A program made the translations under genes and the position numbers. From CATOSD01 sp965203135 (lineage in GTDB: Bacteria > Chloroflexota > Dehalococcoidia > Lucifugimonadales > CATOSD01): a DNA stretch of 64,000 nucleotides. Below, piece by piece: positions 16,798 to 23,732 of the stretch. The notes below the pieces were generated by a model. The model saw only the letters and a list, made by a program, of their open reading frames with translations, was not told where the DNA came from and made no database searches. Position 1 is the stretch's first letter; each line of letters opens with the position of its first letter. The stretch is from the NCBI GenBank assembly GCA_965203135.1, contig CBDBBO010000003.1, positions 1-64,000 on the forward strand, in the 5' to 3' direction.

Positions 16798-19164
16798 GTG
16801 CCTTCAGACCAACAGGACCGGGAGATCGATGCCCTGCGGGACCGGCTCTCGCGCCTGAGCGAGGCCAGCCTCCGCATCAACGAGAACCTGGACTTCGACG
16901 ACCTGCTCCAGGGCGTGGTGGACGGCGCCCGCTCCCTCACCGGCGCCCGCTACGGCGCCCTGACCGTCTTCGGCGACGAGGGGGAGCTTCCCCACTTCAT
17001 CGTCTCGGGGATGACCCCCCAGGAGCACCAGGGCTTCTGGGACATGCACGAAGGCATGCGGTTCTTCGAGTACGTGTCGGGCCAGGAGACGCCCCTGCGG
17101 GTGGCCGACTTCGGCGCTCACCTGGAGGCCCTGGGGATGCCCGACTTCCGTCCCCCCGTGCCCGTCACCTCGTTGCTGATTGCGCCCATCCGCCACCGGG
17201 GCGTGGCGACCGGCTCCATCTACCTGAGCGGGGGCGAGGAGGGCGGCGAGTTCACCCGGGAGGACGAGGACTCCGTGGTGATGTTCGCCTCCCAGGCGGC
17301 GCTGGTCATCGCCAACGCCCGAACCCACCGGGAGGAGCGGCAGGCCCGGGCCGACCTGGAGACGCTGGTGAACACCTCGCCGGTGGGCGTGGTGGTCTTC
17401 GACGCCCATACCGGGCGTATGGCGTCCTTCAACCGGGAGGCGCTGCGCATCGTGGACGGCCTGCGGGACGACGACCAACCGCCGGAGGCCCTGCTGGAGG
17501 TGCTGACATGGGTGCGTTCCGACGGCCGGGAGGCCTCCCTGCGGGAGCTGCCGGCGGCCGAGGCTCTGAGGGCCGGGGAGACGGTGCGGGCCGAGGAGAT
17601 CGTGCTGCGGGTCCCTGACGGGCGCAGCGTCAGCGTCCTGCTCAACGCCTCCCCCATCCACTCGGAGGACGGTCGGCTGGCGTCCTTCATCGTCACCCTG
17701 CAGGACATGACGCCCCTGGAGGAGCAGGAGCGGCTGCGGGCAGAGTTCCTGGCCATGGTGAGCCACGAGCTGAGGACGCCCCTGGCGGCGGTCAAGGGCT
17801 CGATCACCACGCTGCTGGAGGGGGTGGGGGAGCTGGACCCCGCCGAGACGACCCAGTTCCACCGCATCATCCGCGACCAGTCGGACCAGATGCGCTCTCT
17901 CATCGGCGACCTGCTGGACGTGGCCCGCATCGAGACGGGTTCCCTCCCGGTTGACCCCGAGCCCGCCAACCTGCGCTCGCTGGTGGATGAGGCAAGCAGC
18001 AGGTTGGTGGCCGGAGGCGCGGGGAACGCCCTGGAAGTGGAGCTGGCGGCGGACCTGCCGATGGTGCTGGCCGACCGGCTGCGCATCGTCCAGGTGCTGG
18101 GCAACCTGCTCTCCAACGCAGCCGGGTACTCCCCCGACGGGTCGCCCATCCTGGTGACCGCAGTGCGGGATGGCGTGCACGTCGCCGTCTCCGTCGCCGA
18201 CCAGGGCCGGGGCATACCGGCGGAGCTTCTGCCGGGGCTGTTCCGCAAGTTCTCGCGGGCGTCGGGTGTCGACGGGTCGGGCCTGGGACTCGCGATCTGC
18301 AAGGGCATCGTGGAGGCCCACGGGGGCCGCATCTGGGCCGAGAGCGACGGCCCGGGCCTGGGGGCGCGGTTCACCTTCACCCTGCCGGCGGTGGAGGGCG
18401 CGACCTCCGCCCCCGCTCCTGCCTCTCCCGGCGCCCGTCCCGCAGCACGGGTCCGCGTCCTGGCCGTGGACGACGACCCCCAGGACCTGCGGTACGTCCG
18501 AGACGTCCTCGCCAGGGCGGGGTACGCGCCCATCGCCACCGGCGACCCCGCCGACGTGCCCCGCCTCCTATCAGAGGAGAAGCCCCACCTCGTCCTGCTG
18601 GACCTGGTGCTGCCGGGGAGCGACGGTATCGAGCTGATGAACCACATCCGCAAGTCGGCGGACGTGCCGGTCATATTCCTGTCGATGTACGGCCAGGACG
18701 AGACGGTCGCCAGGGCTCTGGACATGGGGGCGGTGGATTACCTGGTCAAGCCCTTCTCGCCGACGGAGCTTGCGGCGCGGATCAGGGCGGCGCTCAGGAA
18801 GCGGCTGGACCCCTTCCAGGCCGAGCCGTCGGGACCCTACGCGGTTGGAGGACTGGGCATCGACTACGCGCTGCGCCGGGTGACGGTGGACGGAGAGCCG
18901 GTGGAGCTTACGGCCACGGAGTACGCGGTGCTCTACGAGCTTACGGTCCACGCCCCCAGGGTGCTGACCCACGGCGTGCTGCTCCAGCGGGTCTGGGGTC
19001 CGGAGCGCGTGGGCGACGCGTGGCTGGTGCGGGACGTGGTGAGGCGGCTGCGCCGCAAGCTGGGCGACGATGCGGACAGCCCCACGTACATCATCACCGA
19101 GCCCCGCGTCGGCTACCGGACGGCGGTGGGGGAGGCGGGGTCACAGAATCTGAAAGGTTCTTGA
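16798..19164 (+). CDS. Soluble hybrid kinase with receiver and winged-helix DNA-binding domain
   Basis: GTG 16798 follows CAGGAGGT. The 788 residues contain, in order: a short coiled coil (about 5-30), GAF (about 30-180), PAS (about 187-305), HisKA with His323 in VSHELRTPLA, and an ATPase domain with N box (NLLSNAAGYSP), G1 (DQGRGI) and G2 (GSGLGLAI). These are followed by an Ala/Pro linker (about 536-550), a receiver with DDD at 558-560, phospho-Asp602 and Lys651, and an OmpR-type winged helix (about 685-775). No membrane segment is seen. A full phosphorelay and the DNA-binding output are thus in one cytoplasmic chain. GAF and PAS suggest a redox, gas or small-molecule signal. Targets are unknown. 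Confidence 0.9.
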   Translation: MPSDQQDREIDALRDRLSRLSEASLRINENLDFDDLLQGVVDGARSLTGARYGALTVFGDEGELPHFIVSGMTPQEHQGFWDMHEGMRFFEYVSGQETPLRVADFGAHLEALGMPDFRPPVPVTSLLIAPIRHRGVATGSIYLSGGEEGGEFTREDEDSVVMFASQAALVIANARTHREERQARADLETLVNTSPVGVVVFDAHTGRMASFNREALRIVDGLRDDDQPPEALLEVLTWVRSDGREASLRELPAAEALRAGETVRAEEIVLRVPDGRSVSVLLNASPIHSEDGRLASFIVTLQDMTPLEEQERLRAEFLAMVSHELRTPLAAVKGSITTLLEGVGELDPAETTQFHRIIRDQSDQMRSLIGDLLDVARIETGSLPVDPEPANLRSLVDEASSRLVAGGAGNALEVELAADLPMVLADRLRIVQVLGNLLSNAAGYSPDGSPILVTAVRDGVHVAVSVADQGRGIPAELLPGLFRKFSRASGVDGSGLGLAICKGIVEAHGGRIWAESDGPGLGARFTFTLPAVEGATSAPAPASPGARPAARVRVLAVDDDPQDLRYVRDVLARAGYAPIATGDPADVPRLLSEEKPHLVLLDLVLPGSDGIELMNHIRKSADVPVIFLSMYGQDETVARALDMGAVDYLVKPFSPTELAARIRAALRKRLDPFQAEPSGPYAVGGLGIDYALRRVTVDGEPVELTATEYAVLYELTVHAPRVLTHGVLLQRVWGPERVGDAWLVRDVVRRLRRKLGDDADSPTYIITEPRVGYRTAVGEAGSQNLKGS
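19033..19120 (+). repeat. Inverted repeat copy A (winged-helix coding)
   Basis: These 88 bp encode the recognition helix and wing of the hybrid kinase. They recur in inverted orientation at 19307-19394 with one visible mismatch, separated by 186 bp. Confidence 0.9.
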
Positions 19165-19286
19165 TTTTATCAAGCCTGGTGGAGCTGGGGGGGACGGTAG
19201 ATGGCGCCGTCTTCGAGATGTGGTTGGGTAGCGTGTTCATACAGGCTGGAGAGTAGCGCCAGCGCACCCGAACCAACGTCTCCGCT

Positions 19287-19562
19287 TCAAGACTCTTTCT
19301 TGAGCATCCGGTAGCCGACGCGGGGTTCGGTGATGATGTACGTGGGGCTGTCCGCATCGTCGCCCAGCTTGCGGCGCAGCCGCCTCACCACGTCCAACGT
19401 CGCCTCGGTGTGCCCCGAATGTCTCCCCGCGAACCCCACCAACTCCGCATTGACTCTCCCAAGCCCCCTCAGCGCGTCGTTGGCCGCCGGTATGAACGCA
19501 CCCTCAGGCCACCTCCCGGCCTCCTCGGCCTCGTCGTGGAAACTGCCCAGATACCTGAACAC
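19287..19562 (-). pseudogene. Fragment of a winged-helix regulator (inverted copy)
   Basis: A 91-codon minus-strand frame has a C-terminal part (DVVRRLRRKLGDDADSPTYI and onward) identical in protein to the end of the hybrid kinase. Its first 57 residues are unrelated to a receiver or kinase and match nothing I recognise. The recognition helix and wing are present, but the rest of the winged-helix fold is absent. It is most likely a chimeric remnant produced when a piece of the neighbouring gene was copied in reverse. A small DNA-binding antagonist is conceivable but unsupported. Confidence 0.5.
19307..19394 (-). repeat. Inverted repeat copy B
   Basis: This is the reverse-oriented copy of 19033-19120. 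It falls in the 3' part of the regulator fragment. Confidence 0.9.
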
Positions 19563-19620
19563 CGCCGATGGCGACGGCGCCGCTTGTAACTAGGCGGTGG
19601 ATCTGGGGCCATCCCTCCGT

Positions 19621-20927
19621 GCGACCTCAAAATCAATGGTTACCGAACGAGAGTTGTGACCTCAAAATTACGGTTACCGGCGGTGTTCCAGTTTAGGGGG
19701 TCTCCACGCCTCCACGCCAGGCCTTGCAGCTTCTCGATCTCTGAGTCGATCTGACGGCTCAGCCACAGCGGGTTGAGCGACGCGTACAGCTTCTCGAACA
19801 CCACCCGCCGAGCACCCACAAGCGCCCCACTCCCGAGCATCCGCCGGTACGGGGTCATACCCTCGTCGTGCATACGCACCACCCGATCACCCTGTCGACT
19901 CTTCCCAATGAGCCGACGCACCGGCTGGAAGAAGTTCGCCTGCAGCCGCGCCAGCGAGTACACCTGTTGCATCTGCCTGAAGGCCGCGGACGTAGAGTAC
20001 CGGCTGTGTCCGGTCAGCCGACGCACCACCGCGCCGTTCTTCTGCTCGACGTGCGCGCTGTCGTTCTTGCGGTACGGCCTGCTCCTTGTGAACGTGATGC
20101 CGTTGTTCTCGCAGTAGGCGTACAGACCGCGGTTGATGAACTCAGAGCCGTTGTCCGAGTCCAGCCCCAGCAGAGGCACCGGCAACCGTCTCCGCATCCT
20201 GCGTATCGCAGCACCCACACGCTCCTGCGTCTTGCCCCACACAACGTCCATGTCCACCCATCCCGTAGCTACGTCCACCGCGGTCACGGTCCACAGGTAG
20301 AACCCCTCGGTAGTCGTTCCGCAGTGCGCAACCGTGTCCACCTCCACGAAGCCGGGCCGGGCGTCGTCCCACTCCCAGTAGGTCCGCACCGGGATGCGGT
20401 TCCGAAGCAGAGTCCCTGCCTTGGTAAGGCTGGTCGCTCTCTTCCTCACCGGCGCCTGGTGCGCAGCCAGCAACCGCTCAAGCGTCGCCGCGCTTGCCCG
20501 CCCGAGCCTGGTCTCAATCCAACAGTCCAACTCCAGTTCGCCGAACTCGGCCAGCCGCGACGCCAGCTCCCCCACGAACGGGTGCAGCCTTCTGGCGCCT
20601 ATCCCGCCCGCCGCCTCGTGCACCACCCGGACCGCCTCGGCCACCTCCGGACCGTACTCGACCGGTCTGCCCACGCGCCCTCCCTTACGTTCTCGCCTCC
20701 GACCCGACAGGGCTCGTATCGCCGACTTCCTGTGATAGCCGGTCACGGCTTCCACCTCGTCCAGTATCTTCCCCTTCTCCTTCTTACCCGCCTTCAGGTA
20801 CCTCTCCATCTGCCGCTCCAGGTACTCTCGGACGCTCTTTTGGTTCACGGTTACCTCCAGCTTTTGGGTAACCGTAATTTTGAGGTACATTCTCCACTTC
20901 GGTAACCATAATTTTGATGTCATGCGC
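19621..20927 (-). mobile_element. Insertion sequence with rve/DDE transposase and doubled terminal repeats
   Basis: The element is bounded by inverted ends carrying the core TCAAAAT..ATGGTTACCGAA (left outer about 19621-19647, right outer about 20899-20925). A second, closely related repeat lies just inside each end, with core CCTCAAAATTACGGTTACC (left 19656-19679, right about 20867-20887). Each end therefore has two copies of a probable transposase-binding site. No clean target-site duplication could be identified by eye. One transposase gene fills the element. Confidence 0.75.
19640..20923 (-). CDS. Integrase-catalytic-domain (rve) transposase
   Basis: The frame has 427 codons on the minus strand. 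An N-terminal helical region (about 26-75, REYLERQMERYLKAGKKEKG) is followed by a DDE integrase core. The first acidic residue is in FVEVDTVAHCG, the second in LGLDSDNGSEFIN and the glutamate in KNDSAHVEQKNGAV. The first 25 codons lie inside the terminal repeat. GTG 20848, with GGAGG a few bases upstream, may be the true start, giving about 402 residues. No catalytic residue is missing, so it may be active. The exact IS family (IS481- or ISNCY-like) is uncertain. Confidence 0.85.
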   Translation of the reverse strand: MTSKLWLPKWRMYLKITVTQKLEVTVNQKSVREYLERQMERYLKAGKKEKGKILDEVEAVTGYHRKSAIRALSGRRRERKGGRVGRPVEYGPEVAEAVRVVHEAAGGIGARRLHPFVGELASRLAEFGELELDCWIETRLGRASAATLERLLAAHQAPVRKRATSLTKAGTLLRNRIPVRTYWEWDDARPGFVEVDTVAHCGTTTEGFYLWTVTAVDVATGWVDMDVVWGKTQERVGAAIRRMRRRLPVPLLGLDSDNGSEFINRGLYAYCENNGITFTRSRPYRKNDSAHVEQKNGAVVRRLTGHSRYSTSAAFRQMQQVYSLARLQANFFQPVRRLIGKSRQGDRVVRMHDEGMTPYRRMLGSGALVGARRVVFEKLYASLNPLWLSRQIDSEIEKLQGLAWRRGDPLNWNTAGNRNFEVTTLVR

Positions 20928-21076
20928 CCCCTTGAAGTCTCCGCACACCCGTGCTATCCTCCGTTCTGCAATGGACTGACCCTGCGACTGGCGACCTCGG
21001 ACACCGGGATTGGGACCTCTCGTCGGACTGTTCTATTTCTGTCGATTTTGCGGCTTTACTAGGTAGTGTTGACATT

Positions 21077-21445
21077 TCATCTTAGCCATATGAGAGCGCC
21101 TGTGAAATGGAGGAACCCGAGGTACCTGTTCGCCAGTTTATCGAATCGGGAGAAGATGCGGCGGAAGTGCTTGATCTTACCGATGAAACACTCGACAAGA
21201 TGACGCTCTCGGTACAGGTACTCATCGTATGAGTGCGGCGCCCTTCTGTTGGAGCGAGACGGAATCACCGGGACAGCCCCATTGTCGACGACCAACTCGC
21301 GAACGTGATCGGCGTCGTATGCCCGGTCGGCTATCACATGCTCACTCTCGGTACCGGATATGAGTTCGGCAGCTTGAGTCACATCGTGCTCTTGTCCTGC
21401 GGTCAGCGTAAATCTCAAGGGATTGCCCAGACCATCGACACTCAC
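21077..21445 (-). CDS. IS5-family transposase OrfB (C-terminal part, by -1 frameshift)
   Basis: This is the C-terminal half of the transposase, open upstream through GGFSTKVHVSVDGLGNPL and expected to be made as a fusion with OrfA. The second catalytic aspartate is in VIADRAYDADHVR, and the glutamate is in RERHLVECFIGKIKHFRR. The interval 21077-21837 together encodes a transposase of about 253 residues, normal for the group. Confidence 0.85.
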   Translation of the reverse strand: MSVDGLGNPLRFTLTAGQEHDVTQAAELISGTESEHVIADRAYDADHVRELVVDNGAVPVIPSRSNRRAPHSYDEYLYRERHLVECFIGKIKHFRRIFSRFDKLANRYLGFLHFTGALIWLR

Positions 21446-21837
21446 GTGGACCTTTGTAGAGAACCCGCCCCGACTTCGACCGAGGGCTTGGGACGCTTGC
21501 CCACCGTTTTTTTGGGTGCGCCAGCGGCAGAATGATGGGCCCGCACTACGGTGCTGTCGATGATGAGGTTCTCCATGTCGGGGTCATCGACAAAATACTG
21601 ATGCATACGTTCCCATATCCCATGATCGCACCATCGGGCGAACCGTTTGTAGATGCTGTTCCAATTGCCATATTCGGCTGGGAGCATCCTCCACTGCGCA
21701 CCAGTCCGAGCAATCCACAAGACGGCCTCGATGAAACGCTTGCAATCGGCTTCCTTTCCGACGTACAAATCGGGCTGGCTACGAAGAAACTCCAGCACCT
21801 TTGGCCACTGTTCGGGAGATAGTGTGACTGTTGACAT
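21442..21837 (-). CDS. IS5-family transposase OrfA (N-terminal part)
   Basis: This is the N-terminal half of an IS5-type transposase, starting at MSTVTLSPEQW. The upstream in-frame ATG at 21855 lies near the terminal repeat and is less likely. It has the DUF4096-type helical region with GAQWRMLP and the first catalytic aspartate in IIDSTVVRAH. At the A7 run (coding strand; T7 at 21507-21513 on the plus strand) a -1 slip moves the ribosome into the frame reading KKNGGQASQALGRSRGGF. That frame leads directly into OrfB. Confidence 0.85.
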   Translation of the reverse strand: MSTVTLSPEQWPKVLEFLRSQPDLYVGKEADCKRFIEAVLWIARTGAQWRMLPAEYGNWNSIYKRFARWCDHGIWERMHQYFVDDPDMENLIIDSTVVRAHHSAAGAPKKTVGKRPKPSVEVGAGSLQRST

Positions 21838-21937
21838 ATACCTAGTATAATGCAAATGTCAACACTACCTAGCCCAATCCATGCTTATCAGCGCCTCCAG
21901 CCGGAGCGCCCGGCGAGCTTCCCAGCTATGAGGTGGA

Positions 21938-21974
21938 ACGGAACGCAACGAAATGCAACGAAATGCAACGAAGT
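21938..21974 (+). repeat. Short tandem repeat upstream of the amidohydrolase
   Basis: About three and a half units of a 10-mer related to GAAATGCAAC are found between the IS5 end and the ribosome site. Confidence 0.6.
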
Positions 21975-21996
21975 TTCCGCCTGGGAGGAGAAGACG

Positions 21997-22884
21997 ATGG
22001 CCGATCCCATACTTGTAGATGCCCACATGCACATAACCGAGTCCAGGGAGAAGGGCCGGGTCCGAAAGCAGACCTACGAGATCTGGGAGTACGGCGAGAA
22101 GTCCGACGTGAAGTACAGCGCCTACGACGGGATCGTCGAGGACGCGCTGGACGCCATGAACGAGGCCGGATTCTCCAAGGCCGTGGTGGTGAACCTGTTC
22201 GGCTCGGGCAGTCCGGCCTTCGAGAGGGGCCCGGCTCTTGCCGACGAGCTGAGGGCATTCAACAGGTGGGGATGCGACACCGCGGCCCCTCACGACAGCC
22301 TCGTCCCGTACATCAACGTCGACCCTCACATCTTTTCGGGCGATGAAATGTCTGCCCACATTCTCGACATGGTGGAGAATCACGGCGCCGGAGGCGTGAA
22401 GCTGCATCCGGTGCTCCAGCGCTTCGAGCTGGGCGACCCGAGGATGACTCCGGCCTACCGAACGTGCATCGAGCTTGGGATACCCGTCCTGTCCCACTCA
22501 GGCCCGGCCAGGGACGGAAGCGCTTTCGGCACGCCAAAGGCGTTCGCTCCGCTGCTGGAGAACTTCCCGGACCTGACAGTGGTCATCGCACATCTCGGCG
22601 GTGGAGCCTGGACGGAGGCGCTGGAAGTTGCGCGGGTGTTCCCGCACGCCGCTTTCGATTGCTGCGAGATCATGGAATGGCTGGGAGGCTCCAGCGCCCC
22701 GACCTATGAGCAGCTAGGCAGGCTCATAAAGGACATAGGGCCCGAGCGGGTGGTCATGGGGTCGGACTTCCCCTGGTACGACCTCGACCGCAGCGTCGAG
22801 ATCGTAATGGGGCTGCCGCACCTGGCGCGCGAGGAAAAGGAGGCTATGCTGGGAGAAAACGCGATCAGGATCATGGGCCTGTAG
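21997..22884 (+). CDS. Amidohydrolase (metal-dependent, Amidohydro_2 type)
   Basis: ATG 21997 has GGGAGGAG 7 bases upstream; the open frame further back lies in repetitive DNA and the IS end. The protein has 295 residues with a TIM-barrel amidohydrolase pattern. Metal ligands are DAHMH near the N-terminus, GVKLHP, a conserved SHSG, AHLGGG, and GSDFPWYD near the end (the usual catalytic Asp). This family includes decarboxylases and hydrolases such as the ACMSD/2-pyrone-dicarboxylate lactonase group. The substrate cannot be told from sequence. It is followed 17 bases later by an SDR gene, so the two are probably co-transcribed. Confidence 0.85.
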   Translation: MADPILVDAHMHITESREKGRVRKQTYEIWEYGEKSDVKYSAYDGIVEDALDAMNEAGFSKAVVVNLFGSGSPAFERGPALADELRAFNRWGCDTAAPHDSLVPYINVDPHIFSGDEMSAHILDMVENHGAGGVKLHPVLQRFELGDPRMTPAYRTCIELGIPVLSHSGPARDGSAFGTPKAFAPLLENFPDLTVVIAHLGGGAWTEALEVARVFPHAAFDCCEIMEWLGGSSAPTYEQLGRLIKDIGPERVVMGSDFPWYDLDRSVEIVMGLPHLAREEKEAMLGENAIRIMGL

Positions 22885-22901
22885 GCGCTGAGGAGGATGC
22901 C

Positions 22902-23660
22902 ATGCCCGGAAAACTCGACGGCAAGGTGAGCATCGTAACCGGCGGCGGCTCCGGCATAGGCCGCGGCACGGCCCTGCTGTTCGCCGCTGAAGCCTCTAAG
23001 GTCGTCGTCGCCGACGTCGATGACCGGGGCGGCGAGGAGACCGTCGTGCTCATCGGCGAATCGGGCGGGGACGCCCTGTTCGTCCGCACCGACGTCTCGC
23101 AATCACCGCAGGTGCGCGACATGGTGCAGAAGACCATCGAACACTACGGAAGGCTCGACCTGCTCATCAACGTCGCTGGCCGGCAGGCGGAGGTTCCTCA
23201 CCTCATCGACGTTACCGAGGAGGAGTGGGACCTGGTCATGGACGTGAACCTGAAGGGAATCTTCCTGGCGTGCAAGTACGCTGTTCCCCACATGCTGGAT
23301 CAGGGCGGCGGCGCCATAGTGAACGTCGCCTCGTCGGTGGTGCTGAGAGGGTCCTCGTTCTCGCTTCCCTACTCCGTCAGCAAGGCGGGCGTGGTGCAGC
23401 TCACCAAGACCGTCAGCAGCCAGTACGCATCCCGCGGCATCCGCTCAAACTGCGTGGTTCCCGGGCTTGTCGACACGCCGGGCTCGCAGGGTGTGGAGGG
23501 CGCGGCGGGGGTGTTCGACGAGGCGGTGGCCAGGATACCCGTGGGCCGGGCCGGTGTGCCTGAGGACGTCGCCAGGCTCATTCTCTATCTCGCTTCGGAT
23601 GATGCCGCCTACGTGAGCGGATCCGCTTACGTCATCGACGGCGGCAGGAACGTGCAATAG
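22902..23660 (+). CDS. Short-chain dehydrogenase/reductase
   Basis: This is a 252-residue classical SDR. Cofactor motif TGGGSGIG lies at 13-20. INVAG replaces the common NNAG. Catalytic Ser144, Tyr157 and Lys161 (YSVSK) are all present. Asp38-40 after the second strand suggests NAD preference. The protein ends with the usual V-I-D-G-G. GAGGAGG lies just upstream of the ATG. It most likely oxidises or reduces an alcohol/ketone in a pathway with the neighbouring P450, Rieske enzyme and amidohydrolase. Confidence 0.9.
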   Translation: MPGKLDGKVSIVTGGGSGIGRGTALLFAAEASKVVVADVDDRGGEETVVLIGESGGDALFVRTDVSQSPQVRDMVQKTIEHYGRLDLLINVAGRQAEVPHLIDVTEEEWDLVMDVNLKGIFLACKYAVPHMLDQGGGAIVNVASSVVLRGSSFSLPYSVSKAGVVQLTKTVSSQYASRGIRSNCVVPGLVDTPGSQGVEGAAGVFDEAVARIPVGRAGVPEDVARLILYLASDDAAYVSGSAYVIDGGRNVQ

Positions 23661-23732
23661 TGGAGTAAGGTATACTGTACCTGTGTATCCATAACGGCGT
23701 GGAAACTACACACCTCGATAAGGCTGGGAGGG

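Larger units (their letters stand above)
21062..21869 (-). mobile_element. IS5-family (IS427-group-like) insertion sequence, 808 bp
   Basis: Terminal inverted repeats GGTAGTGTTGACATTT are at 21062-21077 and, in reverse complement, 21854-21869. They are flanked by the dinucleotide TA on both sides (21060-21061 and 21870-21871), as expected for this group. The transposase is encoded in two overlapping frames joined by a run of seven A. The element appears intact. Confidence 0.88.

Noticed and set aside
16804..18321. A 505-codon minus-strand frame opposite the hybrid kinase
   Set aside because: The plus strand has all kinase motifs. The antisense product has only low-complexity composition.
19621..21871. 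Composite transposon made by the two adjacent insertion sequences
   Set aside because: The elements are from different families with unrelated ends, and nothing but about 130 bases of featureless DNA lies between them.
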